Below, one piece after another: positions 34,787 through 46,366 of a DNA stretch of 64,000 nucleotides; position 1 is the first letter of the stretch, and each line of letters begins with the position of its first letter. A model generated the notes under the pieces. That model was given only the letters and a program-made list of their open reading frames with translations, did not search any database and was not told the DNA's origin. The stretch lies in the NCBI RefSeq assembly GCF_910592395.1, contig NC_088311.1:15194501-15258500 (forward strand). Direction: 5' to 3'. Both the position numbers and the translations under genes were made by a program. This DNA is from Lineus longissimus. Taxonomy: Eukaryota > Nemertea > Pilidiophora > Heteronemertea > Lineidae.

Positions 34787-35572
34787 TACCAGTATAAGCA
34801 CTTAAATTCATTTCCTTCAACCTACCCAACATTAAAAATATGCCCACTCAGCGGGGGCATACATTGCGATTCACACAAATCGCGTTATGTCTAGTTAGTG
34901 ACTTGTTTTTTATGATATTCTTATGGTATTTACTCCAAGCAATGATACATCATATGTCACACTGACTTTGGTTCGACCTATATACTATACATATACAATG
35001 TTTCTTAACCAGGATGAATTCCAAAGCACCAAATATCTATACGGTGAGCACAATGGGCCCTGGCCGTTTCATTATACTTAGAAATCTTGATGCTTACATT
35101 CTTCCTTTTTAGCTCAGCTGACAAAGTCAGCGGAGCTAGTAGAATAGCTGTTCAAATGGTGTCCGTCCTGCAATCCATCCATCTGGGGACCCATCTGTGG
35201 ACAAAATTGGACATTTCTGACCGGGAAGGCCCAGCCACTTCGTTGACGGTGGTAAATTAGGAGTTGCCCAAGGTGAACTAAAAAAACGAAAAATCAGCGC
35301 GATCCGACCTATATTAAGAGAATGAGGTCATTTCGCGTTTAGATTTCTTTCCCTTTTTACCTCGGTCCACAGAGCAAATATTGATTTCAAATATTGCTGA
35401 ATATTTTTAAATATTTTTTCATTTTTTACTTTTAATGGAATTAATATAGTTTTCACGGCCAGTTGGCGCTGCAGGCACATTGACTGAATTTTGGCGATTT
35501 CAAATTTGGCGGTGGCTCAACTTTTTTGCAAGCAGTGCTGCTGATTGGCCGATCGATAGAAGAGATGCCACC

Positions 35573-35599
35573 ATGGCGGTAGTCGCTGCTTCAATGAAG
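35573..35599 (+). other. Exon-1-like start inside R2-b
   Basis: GCCACCATGGCGG is an ideal start context. Nine codons (MAVVAASMK) run to AAG|GTGAGTG, a consensus donor in phase 0. ATTGGCC (a reversed CCAAT-like box) lies about 30 bp upstream. R2-c lacks about 170 bp spanning this block. It looks like a captured promoter and first exon; no transcript is known to me. Confidence 0.35.
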
Positions 35600-37037
35600 G
35601 TGAGTGAACTTTCTCATGTTCAATCGGTTGATACTCTTTTAATCAACATGACCATGTACCTGAAATTTGTGAAGGTACTGCAAAGAGTCTATATAATTCA
35701 GATATATCAATAGTTTTTTATAATATTGCGGAAATTTTGTGCACAAATTAGCGAAAGTTGGTGCTCGTCTCATGTCATTTTAGAGCGAGAAATTTGTTTC
35801 CGTCGATCTCTACCACTGAAAAATCGCTTGCATAGCTTCGAATATTTGTGAAAATAAGTATCTGAACTTGGTTTCAAATAGTCTAGAGAGTTACCTTTGT
35901 GGTGATACATATAGTATGTGATAAATATTTGTGGAATTTGTGAAATTCGGCTTTCAAACGTGCCGATGATGCAAGCGATCTCACGTGAATTTTGCAAGTC
36001 CTAATTTGTCGACCGGGTGTCAAGAATCACTCGCCTTAATTCAGTTCAAAGATCGAAAATAATATCTGAACTTAGTTTCAAATAGCCTAGGCAATTATCA
36101 TTTCGGTGATATATAATGCATGCATGTAATAATTGATTAATCTGCCTAAAACACACAATTAAAACGGCGAAAGATCTTGATAAACACTCTGGTGGCGGTC
36201 GCACTAAATAACGACCGGTAGGGCCCGAAGTCTGGCGGAGAAAAAAGGTAGCGCCCGGAGGTTGAAACGGGATTTTTATGCACTTTTAACTGTATATTTA
36301 TGTTGTTTAGATGTATTTCTAACAGTTCTGTAACTTTGATGACCAAGCTTGCACCCAAAGTTGGTAAAATTGATGCTTGTTTATGGACTGCGCGAGCGAC
36401 CGGAGAATTCGCCGTCGGCCATTTTGGCTACGGTCCCTGAGTTGTTGTGGTTGGCAATTTTACAACAAATCTCGCCATTTACGTTTGTTTTCTCCCTGTC
36501 TGGTCATTGGCCGTGAAAAAAATTATTTTGAAAGTCACATTATGACATCGTAGTATGAATTCCACTGCAGTTTCGTAAGGCAGCAATGCTCATGTTTTTG
36601 GTTTGCAATCCTGTACTGTCTGTACACTGCGCTGTGCATGGTTGTACTGTTGGCTGTAAAAAAAGACAAAAACGATAGCCTAAGAGGATAACTCAACAGG
36701 CCCTCATGATTCAATTGATGGACACCTTATTTGATAGTACCTCATCATTAAGTCCACTAGATCCTGTTCTGTCACATGTCATGTGGGCACGGTTGGCTGT
36801 TGAGTGTTATGGTTCAGTCTGTGAGACTAATTTAAAGAGGTTACACTTTTATTTTGAATTTGAAAACAGCCCACAGGACTGACTTTTCACTGAGTAATAA
36901 GTGTGCCCTTCGAAGGTTAAGTCTCTTTCTGGATTTGCTTCCATAGATGCCTTGTTCAGGATATCATCTGACCGATGCCTGGTCAAGCACAGACTGTATC
37001 CGGTGGTGTACATTTCCCCGTCTATGTCACCCTTTTT

Positions 37038-38135
37038 AGCTCACCTCTTAGCAGAGGTGAGCTTATCCCATACCGTGGCGTCCGTCGTCCGCCGTCCGTC
37101 GTCGTCGTCCGTCGTCCGTTAGCAGGGCACATTTCGTAACTGTTAAGAGCTATTGAGATGAAACATTGGTACACATGTACCCTTATGTAATGACACCTTG
37201 GAGACCAAGTTTCGGTCCGATTCGTTTCATGGTTTGGCCACCAGGGGGCCAAACGTTAAAGTGAAAATATGCAATATCTCCCTTAATAGTAGTCGGGAAA
37301 TTTTGAAAAAAATATGGTAGGTACTTCTAGCAAAGGTGCATCATATATCATCCGGGTTTTTGATTTGACCCCCTTTTCAAGGTCACAGAGGTCAAATGGT
37401 GTAAATTGGCCGTTAGGATGTAACGATGGCACGTTTCTAAACTGCAATGACTATTGATACCAAATTTGGTACACATTTACCCCTCAGTCAGGTGATCTCA
37501 CGGTCCGAAGTTTGGTCCACTTGACCACCAGGGGGCAAAATCCAAAAACCTTAAAAATGTGATTATTCCTTAACTTCTTGCCCGATTGCCACCAATTTGA
37601 TATCATGGGTACATCTAACCACCGTACAGTATATGTCACACAGGTTTTTAATTTGACCTTATTGTCAAGGTCACAGAGGTCAAATGGCATAAATTCGCCG
37701 TCAGGCCGTAACTATGGCACGTTTCTTAACTGCAATGACTATTGATCACAAATTAAGTACACATGTACCCCTTGGTCAGGTGATCTCAGGTACCGAAGTT
37801 TGGTGCGATCTGATTTGCCGTTTGGCCTCCAGGGAGGGGGCCAAATCCTAAATTCTTCAAAATGCCATTATTCCTAGTAATGACTTGCCCGATTGGCACC
37901 AATTTTATATCATAGGTACATCTAATTCTAACAACCATTCAATGTGTCACCCGGGTCTTCTTTGATTTGACCTACTTTTCAAGGTCAGAGAGGTCGAACG
38001 TACTGTAAATTGGCCATTTTGGGGAAATTGTAATTGCTTGGACCTACATCAAACCTAACACTACATGACACAATACCATGCTCTTTATCCATCTTTCCTC
38101 CACATGAGGTGAGCACAATGGCCCCGGCCATTTCA
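37038..38135 (+). mobile_element. R1-f: R1 element with an exact empty site in R2-c
   Basis: AGCTCACCTCTTAGCAGAGG (a perfect hairpin with GTGAGCT) to GGTGAGCACAATGGCCCC plus TTTCA. R2-c at 41445-41460 is the empty site (six T); the filled site has five plus three T, again a TT duplication. The interior is almost identical to R1-c (9721-10855). Motifs near 37236 and 37523. Confidence 0.9.
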
Positions 38136-38177
38136 TTTATTCAGTCAGTGTTTAATTTCTCTTCTCTTTTTTTACAG

Positions 38178-38390
38178 ATTTACTGTTGTTGGTTATTGCA
38201 AGAGGAGTCGTTGGCACATTTCAAGTCCAGGAAAGCACTTATTGTTCCCACATTCAGAGTAAGGTGTGCTTACTTGTTTTACTGCTTTCCATTCCCGGAG
38301 AGTGTTATCAAATATCTGCCGCATGGCAACAAATATCTGCCGCAAGGCGCTTCAAATATTGGCATCAAATATCTGTCACACCAATAAAGT
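38178..38390 (+). other. 3'-exon-like block with polyadenylation signal in R2-b
   Basis: Polypyrimidine tract CTTCTCTTTTTTTACAG, then an open frame (IYCCWLLQEESLAHFKSRKA) of about 69 codons ending at TAA inside AATAAAG (38383-38388). A close copy is in R2-c (41487-41705). The frame includes repeated AAATATCTGCCGCAAGGC, so its second half may be non-coding. Confidence 0.3.
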
Positions 38391-38880
38391 TCATTTTGTT
38401 AACCAACTCTTTATCTTCTTTTCTTCACATACAAAAAAGACCGTCCCAAACATTTGGCTGCATCCACTTCATCAATGTCCAGACAACAGTCGGTTCATTT
38501 GACCATTGTTAAGCACCAGGCCCCACCTCACAAAATACACTGTAATAATTATGAACCTTGTGTCCATGTGCATGTTATTAGTTCCACCTACGCTGCATGA
38601 AGACAAGGACTCCACTCTTTGACGTCGCCACACAACTCCTTGACGTCATCACACACCCCACTACTGCAACGGCAATGGAAATGACTTTACGTCATATAGC
38701 AGGGTGACGTCAACTCAGTACTTCAGCATGCACTGATATAGCAAGAAGGTCTTCGCACCAGCACTTCTGCGTGCTAGACGTTATAGCTTCACGTTGCCTC
38801 ATAATAACGGTACCGACACACACTTGGCCCTTGCCTTCACCTACCCATTTCAGCTGAACGCCAGGCCCTTGGGCCTCTTG

Positions 38881-41800
38881 TACTTCTCAGACCGAATGGG
38901 CTAGAGGGGTATTGTCGTCCCGTGCGCCGTCCGTCCGGGCGGGCGCTGCTACTTGGTTTCCGTCGATTTCTAGGAGAACGACTTTGACAATCAATTCAAT
39001 TTTTGGTATGTACATTAGGGGTGACTAGAGGAAGGTTCCTTTCAAAACGGGCTTGTTCCGATTATCAATATGGCCACCAGGGCGGTGTGTTTGAAATTGG
39101 TTTCTGTCAATTTTGAGGAGAACCGTTCGTCTGATTAAATTCATTTTTGGTATGTACGTTGGGGGTGACTAGAGCGAGGTTCCTTTCGAAAACCGGCTCG
39201 TTCTGATTCTCAATATGGCCACCAGGGCGACGTGCTTGAAATCGATTTCCGTCAATTTTGCGGAGAACCGTTCGTCTGATTAAATTAATTTTTGGTATGT
39301 ACTTTGGGATGACTAGAGGAAGGTTCCTTTCGAAAAATGGGCTTGTTCCGATTATCGATATGGCCACCAGGGCAGCATGTTTGAAATTGGTTTCCGTCAA
39401 TTTCGAGGAGAACCGTTTGTCCGATCAAATTCATTTTTGGTATGTACGTTGGGGGTGACTAGAGCGAGGTTCCTTTCGAAAACGGGCTTGTTCAGATCAT
39501 CAATATGGCCACTAGGGCGGCGTGCTTGAAATCGGTTTCCGTCAATTTCGAGGAGAACCGTTTGTCTGATTGAATTCATTTTTAGCTCAGCTGACAAAGT
39601 CAGCGGAGCTAGTAGAATAGCTGTTCAAATGGTGTCCGTCCTGCAATCCATCCATCCATCTAGGGACCCATCTGTGGACAAAATTGGACATTTCTGACCG
39701 GGAAGACCCAGCCACTTCGTTGACGGTGGTAAATTAGGAGTTGCCCAAGGTGAACTCAAAAAACGAAAAATCAGCGCGATCCGACCTATATTAAGAGAAT
39801 GAGGTCATTTCGCGTTTAGATTTCTTTCCCTTTTTACCTCGGTCCACAGAGCAAATATTGATTTCAAATATGGCTGAATATTTTTTAATATTTTTTCATT
39901 TTTTACTTTTAATGGAATTAATATAGTTTTCACCGCCAGTTGGCGCTGCAGGCACATTGACTAATCAACATGACCATGTACCTGAAATTTGTGAAGGTAC
40001 TGCAAAGAGTCTATATAATTCAGATTTATCAATAGTTTTTTATAATATTGCGGAAATTTTGTGCACAAATTAGCGAAAGTTGGTGCTCGTCTCATGTCAT
40101 TTTAGAGCGAGAAATTTGTTTCCGTCGATCTCTACCACTGAAAAATCGCTTGCATAGCTTCGAATTTTTGTGAAAATAAGTATCTGAACTTGGTTTCAAA
40201 TAGTATAGAGAGTTACCTTTGTGGTGATACATATAGTATGTGATAAATATTTGTGGAATTTGTGAAATTCGGCTTTCAAACGTGCCGATGATGCAAGCGA
40301 TCTCACGTGAATTTTGCAAGTCCTGATTTGTCGACCGGGTGTCAAGAATCACTCGCCTTAATTCAGTTCAAAGATCGAAAATAATATCTGAACTTAGTTT
40401 CAAATAGCCTACGCAATTATCATTTCGGTGATATATAATGCATGCATGTAATAATTGATTGATCTGCCTAAAACACACAATTAAAACGGCGAAAGATCTT
40501 GATAAACACTCTGGTGGCGGTCGCACTAAATAACGGCCGGTAGGGCCCGAAGTCTGGCGGAGAAAAAAAGGTAGCGCCCGGAGGTTGAAACGGGATTTTT
40601 ATGCACTTTTAACTGTATATTTATGTTGTTTAGATGTATTTCTAACAGTTCTGTAACTTTGATGACCAAGCTTGCACCCAAAGTTGGTAAAATTGATGCT
40701 TGTTTATGGACTGCGCGAGCGACCGGAGAATTCGCCGTCGGCCATTTTGGCTACGGTCCCTGAGTTGTTGTGGTTGGCAATTTTGCAACAAATCTCGCTA
40801 TTTACGTTTGTTTTCTCCCTGTCTGGTCATTGGCCATGAAAAAAATTATTTTGAAAGTCACATTATGACATCGTAGTATGAATTCCACTGCAGTTTCGTT
40901 AGGCAGCAATGCTCATGTTTTTGGTTTGCAATCCTGTACGGCCTGTACTCTCTGTACACTGCGCTGTGCATGGTTGTACTGTTGGCTGTAAAAAAAGACA
41001 AAAACGATAGCCTAAGACTAAGAGGATAACTCAACAGGCCCTCATGATTCAATTGATGGACACCTTATTTGATAGTACCTCATCATTAAGTCCACTAGAT
41101 CCTGTTCTGTCACATGTCGTAGACGATAGACAATTTTCAAAATGTAGTACACCACTCGCTCATCTTTAAGCCCAGCTCTCGGCTCACATCATGTGGGCAC
41201 GGTTGGCTGTTGAGTGTTATGGTTCAGTCTGTGAGACTAATTTAAAGAGGTTACACTTTTATTTTGAATTGGAAAACAGCCCACAGGACTGACTTTTCAC
41301 TGAGTAATAAGTGTGCCCTTCAAAGGTTAAGTCTCTTTCTGGATTTGCTTCCATAGATGCCTTGTTCAGGATATCATCTGACCGATGCCTGGTCAAGCAC
41401 AGACTGTATCCGGTGGTGTACATTTCCCCGTCTATGTCACCCTTTTTTATTCAGTCAGTGTTAATTTCTCTTCTCTTTTTTTACAGATTTACTGTTGTTG
41501 GTTATTGCAAGAGGAGTCGTTGGCACATTTCAAGTCCAGGAAAGCACTTGCTGTTCCCACATTCAGAGTAAGGTGTGCTTACTCGTTTTACTGCTTTCCA
41601 TTCCCGGAGAGCGTTATCAAATATCTGCCGCAAGGCAACAAATATCTGCCGCAAGGCGCTTCAAATATCTGCCGAAAGGCATCAAATATCTGTCACACCA
41701 ATAAAGTTCATTTTGTTAACCAACTCTTTATCTTCTTTTCTTCACATACAAAAAAGACCGTCCCAAACATTTGGCTGCATCCACTTCATCAATGTCCAGA

Positions 41801-42430
41801 CAACAGTCGGTTCATTTGACCATTGTAAAGCACCAGGCCCCACCTCACAAAATACACTGTAATAATTATGTACCTTGTGTCCATGTGCATGTTATTAGTT
41901 CCACCTACACTGCATGAAGACAAGGACTCCACTCTTTGACGTCACCACACAACTCCTTGACGTCATCACACACCCCACTACTGCAACGGCAATAGAAATG
42001 ACTACGTCATATAGCAGGGTGACGTCAACTCAGTACTTCAGCATGCACTGATATAGCAAGAAGGTCTTCGCACCAGCACTTCTGCGTGCTAGACGTTATA
42101 GCTTCACGTTGCCTCATAATAACGGTACCGACACACACTTGGCCCTTGCCTTCACCTAGCCATTTCAGCTGAGCGCCAGGCCCTTGGGCCTCTTGTTGGT
42201 ATGTACGTTGGGGTGACTAGATCAAGGTTCCTTTCGAAAACCGGCTCGTTCTGATTCTGGTCACCAGGGCGGCATGCTTGAAATCGGTTTCCGTTAATTT
42301 CGAGGAGAACAGCTTTGAGGATGGAATCAATTTTTAGTGGGTGTAGGCCTAATGCAGTTTTGTAAGGGAAAGGTTCCTTTCGAAAATCAGCGTGATTCGA
42401 AATTCAATATGGCCGCCACGCTCACATCCT
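38881..42430 (+). repeat. R4: tandem array, 144-bp unit, opened by R2-c
   Basis: Units start near 38956, 39100, 39243, 39388 and 39533 with GGTTTCCGTCAATTTCGAGG-type sequence and continue after R2-c at 42196-42430. Each has TTTTTGGTATGTACGTTGG and an ATGGCCACCAGGGCGGC block. A GC-rich head (CGTCCGTCCGGGCGGGCG, 38927) precedes the array. Confidence 0.8.
39584..42195 (+). mobile_element. R2-c: Helentron-like element inserted in R4
   Basis: AGCTCAGCTGACAAAGTCAG to AGCTGAGCGCCAGGCCCTTG plus GGCCTCTTG. The neighbouring R4 units (CATTTTTGGTATG) give the empty site; five T before and two after show a TT duplication. It matches R2-b but lacks about 170 bp with the exon-1-like start and the R1-f insertion, and has about 75 bp extra near 41118-41190. 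Confidence 0.85.
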
Positions 42431-43075
42431 CAAAATAGGTTTCCACTATTTAAATTTCCATATGCAAACTAGCCACTCCACTAAGCCAACTTCACCATTA
42501 TCTCACCTTCAACCGTAATAGGCTGAGAGGTTATGCTCGCTTTGCGATGCTATTTTTTTTTAATATGCTTATGATGTGACGAAATGATAAAGTATTAAAG
42601 TTCTGATGTTCTTATGAATTGTTGCAAGACATGAATGGCGTGACAGTCGTGAATTTTGATGAAAACGGGGCAATATTCTTCACATTCTGAAGGCCACGCT
42701 GTTTGTATGGGCGCCACCATCTTGAGCTCGAATTTTGTATCGAATATCGTGTAAACAAAGCCCAAATATTACGCCAAAATAATTTGAGTGCACACCCCTT
42801 AACACGCATGCATGACCTTGATATGCTGTATCAAGCGCTTTGATAGGTGTACCTGCCGTCATGAGTGCATTCTTGAGCGATATAGCCTAGGCCTAGATCA
42901 ACGTATATGGGGTGCCATTTCGAACAGTTTTGAGTAAACAGATGTGTTTCACTGGTGTTCCTGCCGCAAAACCACTGTAATTAGTAGTTTGACCACTTTT
43001 AGAGCTATCTTCACCATTCTACAGTCTCCAAGCGCTACTTACACCGGTGCTGGACTCAAATTTCTCAATTCTAGT
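42431..43075 (+). other. Unrecognised, ends CTAG before an R1 monomer
   Basis: No coding frame. CAATTCTAG|TTAGTGATTTG joins an R1 monomer exactly where R3 does at 34895, so this may be the 3' end of another element inserted at the same TT. Confidence 0.3.
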
Positions 43076-43485
43076 TAGTGATTTGTTTGCGATGATATTT
43101 TTATTGTAGGTACTCCGAGCAAGGATACAATACATATCATACATATCATACATCGTTTGAGTTGCATGTTTCTTAACCGCTTAAGCTAACAACTTGAACT
43201 TGGTACACATAACTTCTGAGATCAGATAACTTCTGACACCGAAACTATGTCTAAAATGATTATTGACTTGGCCACCAGGGAGACAAAACTGAATAAGTTA
43301 AAATATATCGTTTATTAGTGACTTGTTTTAGATAATATTTTTATGTACTCCAAGCAAGGATACATCACATGTCATACCAATTTTGATTTGACCTATATGA
43401 TATACATGTAGCATGTTCCTTAACAAGTATGAATTCCTAACCACCAAATATCTATACGGTATGCACAAAGGCCCCTGGCCTTTTT
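43076..43485 (+). mobile_element. R1-g: 3' part of an R1 element
   Basis: Monomer sequence and tail GGTATGCACAAAGGCCCCTG, cut at the final T run by R6. TCATTTG at 46367 is probably its last bases. Confidence 0.6.
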
Positions 43486-44433
43486 AGCTTCGCTAGCAAT
43501 TTTTAATTGCCAGCGAAGCTTATCGCATACAGTCTTTCTATCGTTGAATCCATTAGGAAAGTAGTACGCCGAAAATCATGTAGGATAACCTGATCACCCC
43601 GAAGACGGAGTTTACATACAGCTGCATGTACATAGATGACGCGTAGTATCTTTTTCTCTACCAACGTACGAACCTGCAATAAAATTTGTTCATGCGCACG
43701 GATATATAGTGCTTGATCCCGCGTAAGCTAAAACTTAATGATTACAAACTTAAATACTTCTAATATGCAGGTCTAAAGTCTCGAATCGATTATCCTAACC
43801 TGTCCAATTTGGTTATAAAATCCCGAGCGAAAAATGAAATCGAGAAAAAATGGCGGATGCCAGAAAAGTGCATTGGTGGTTCATCTGCTTATCCCCGGAA
43901 AGCCCTCGATCTTTACTTTTAGGGCGCTAAATTTCAAAATACATGACGTCATTCGAGGTATTCCCCCCCAAAAAAAGGTGTTTGCGTGCATGAATGAATA
44001 ATTTATGCATGTTCGGTGAACACGTGAGCAGATGTGGTTTGAAGATGCGCGCTCATTGGCTAATAGCGTAATACGTCACATTTGCGCATGCGTACTCGTA
44101 CTGCCGCAAAAAGTCCCTTGGAATCACGAATCTAACAAAGGTAGTATTCATGAGCGAACACGAACGTAGTGCCCAATGAAATCGGTTATACGGGGTATGT
44201 TGAAGGCGGACGTACAGAGAATAGAAGAGCTGTTGTAGTCTCCATTTATTCCGTTCCTTCCCACGTGTACACATCGTGAGTTGCACTAATGTTAGACTCA
44301 TGGGTTACGCACGAGACTAACACTGAACGCCCGGCTCGTTTGATTATAAATGACCTAAATAACCTGCAGGTGACATGCTTTATTCCAGACCATGCTGACC
44401 TGAGACAAGTGCACTTGTTCCGTATGGTATTAT

Positions 44434-46222
44434 CAGGGCTTTAGATAACGGGCGTATGGGCGTATATACGCCCGTGGAAAATGAATAATAATAAAATACC
44501 ACATATTAAAGTGCTCTGTACATGCCATGCATGCTCCAGAGCACTGTACAGTAGATAAAAACGACCAAGAAGAAAAGTTCTAAAAAAAAACATTATAAAA
44601 GTCCAGAAAATTCGATAATACTAATATGGATTAAAACATTTGAATTGCACGATAAGATATTAGGAATGTCAAACATCGTAAACGATCTGAAATAGATCTG
44701 AAAAGAGCAATACGCCAGGTTTTCTGGGCCAAAAACGTATTGTGACACCCCCTAAATGAACATCTGATTTCAGCGTACACTTTCTAATATATCTGAAGGT
44801 GTATTCTGATGTACAAAAATCCCGAGTCCCAATGTGTTTGGCGTCAAACTTAAAACTTTCTCCGCCCGCCCGCCTCACACTCCTCAGCACGGCCGGCACT
44901 TGATAGTCAGTCCGTCACAATTAGTTCCAAAATCCCCCGCTGGCGCTACTCTACGATGCCCAAGTCCTGTTAATCATGCGGCTGGCCAATGAACGATGTT
45001 GCATGTACAGCTTTATGAACGAAAATGTTTTACTACGATAGTAGCTGACCATATTTGGCGGCCGGTGAAGTCATCCTGTGCCCAGGTGGCACGTGCCCAG
45101 AGTGAGAGCTGTGATTGGTTACTGAATCTCAAGGTTACTGGTATTGAGAATATCTAATTCTGCACGGCAGTGCCAGCAACAAGGAACTCGAGTACCAATC
45201 TGTCATGCTTTGGCTCCATTGTTTAGGGGCTTTCATTTCGGAATTCAGGGGTTCCCGTCGGCTGTCCACCTGTTGAAATGGAGCATGAATAATGAAGCCT
45301 TGAACAGCCATTATCAGCTAAGACGACGAGGTGGCGAAATAGGACAAGCTCTACACTTACTCTGTGGCTTGAGATGCAAGGGAACTTTGGATCACAACAT
45401 GCATTGCATAACATAACATGCATTGCATAACATGAGTTTATACTTCCAACCTTAGGAAATTGGAAGTATATGTACGCCCAGCCTGGGATAATACTGACAA
45501 GTTGGGAGTATTTGCAATGCCAGTTAACCCTTAAAGCGCCGAATTAACAAAATCATATTACCCCTGAGCGCCGAATTAACCAAGCATTTTTGAAAATGAT
45601 TAATAACAACGTTATTTTTGTTACAAACACCATGGAATGTACTGATGATTTTATACAAATGGTAATTCCCGTCGATTTTTGTGACATTTCCCGCCAAAAT
45701 TGACTAATTAGGGGTTAATTAGTGCAAATACCCATAATCAACAAAAATATGGCCAGAACATACCTCCATCAGCTTTTTATACCTCCCTTGGTATTTTAAT
45801 ATGAAGTCTGGGTCTAAATACATCGTTTCCATCCGATTCCTGGTCGAAGCATCCGTCTAATTAGTCGTAGCAGCGCTAATTACTCCTGATGACGTCATTC
45901 CCGCGAAAATGGGGCTTCAAGTTTTTGATAAAATACTCAAAAGCTTGTATAGAAACTTGAAATTTTTTCGATGCCATTTTGTGCTAAGCATCACTGTCGA
46001 AGTACCAAAGAGCGTACATGCACACTCACTGCCATCTCTTAGCAGACAGGTGGAACTAAATGTCTGCTGTCGACGATCGTCGCCTCTGGCGCTTTCCCCC
46101 TTATGTCGACGATCGTCGCCTCTGGCGCTTTAAGGGTTAAAACCCCAAACTCCCAAAATGGTGCATCAATAATTTTAAGGAAGTACTTGACTTCCTGACC
46201 AAAAAAGTTATCTAAAGCCCTG
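44434..46222. mobile_element. D1: non-autonomous DNA transposon with CAGGG termini
   Basis: Inverted termini CAGGGCTTTAGATAAC and GTTATCTAAAGCCCTG, flanked by TATTAT on each side (44428-44433, 46223-46228). A palindrome ACGGGCGTA...TATACGCCCGT follows the left end. Superfamily not certain; hAT-like termini but a 6-bp flank. Confidence 0.65.
45528..46136. mobile_element. piggyBac-type MITE
   Basis: TTAA on both sides, with inverted termini CCCTTAAAGCGCC and GGCGCTTTAAGGG. A 26-bp block starting GTCGACGATCGTCGCC is repeated at 46067 and 46106. 609 bp, no transposase. Confidence 0.8.
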
Positions 46223-46366
46223 TATTATGTATCAAAGAACCGCAACCTGATCATGAAGTCAAATCAGGACGTCAATTTAATAAGTTTGTAGCAAGCAATC
46301 TGATTGACATGTCTGACACACTGTAACTGTCCACCAAGCGAAGCTATCATAGCCGCCAGGCTCTAG

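Larger units (their letters stand above)
31938..34894 (+). mobile_element. R3: Helentron-like element with endonuclease relic
   Basis: The 5' hairpin ATGCCCCAGCTCAAC...GTTGAG...GGGGGCAT is at 31938-31971. The 3' end has hairpins at 34840-34860 (ATGCCC...GGGGGCAT) and 34866-34883 (GCGATTCACACAAATCGC), then GTTATGTCTAG. Flanks TT and TT against one TT in intact R1 monomers (TTTATTAGTGAC) show a TT target. ATGCCCC near the start and GGGGGCAT near the end are inverted. It contains an EEP fragment, tandem repeats and an ISL2EU-like element. Confidence 0.8.
27889..35071 (+). mobile_element. R1-e: R1 element opened by two later insertions
   Basis: Starts GGCTCACCAGTACGGCGAGTC and ends GGTGAGCACAATGGGCCC. 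Monomers resume exactly after Helitron H5 (31325) and after R3 (34895), so R1-e was there first. CCACCAGGGGGCC motifs lie near 28054 and 31580. Confidence 0.75.
35111..38880 (+). mobile_element. R2-b: Helentron-like element with exon-like cargo
   Basis: Same 5' end (AGCTCAGCTGACAAAGTCAG) and first 400 bp as R2-a, and 3' end CAGCTGAACGCCAGGCCCTT, then GGGCCTCTTG. The interior differs from R2-a but matches R2-c along most of its length. It holds a first-exon-like start at 35573, element R1-f at 37038 and a terminal-exon-like block with AATAAA at 38383. Confidence 0.8.
43486..46366 (+). mobile_element. R6: third type of hairpin-ended element, nested
   Basis: The 5' hairpin AGCTTCGCTAGCAATT...AATTGCCAGCGAAGCT (43486-43520) and the 3' end AGCGAAGCTATCATAGCC, a short GCC hairpin, then GGCTCTAG. 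AGCTTCGCT and AGCGAAGCT are the subterminal inverted pair, as in R1 and R2. It is inserted in the T run of the R1-g tail. It contains D1 and, within that, a piggyBac-type MITE. Confidence 0.7.
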
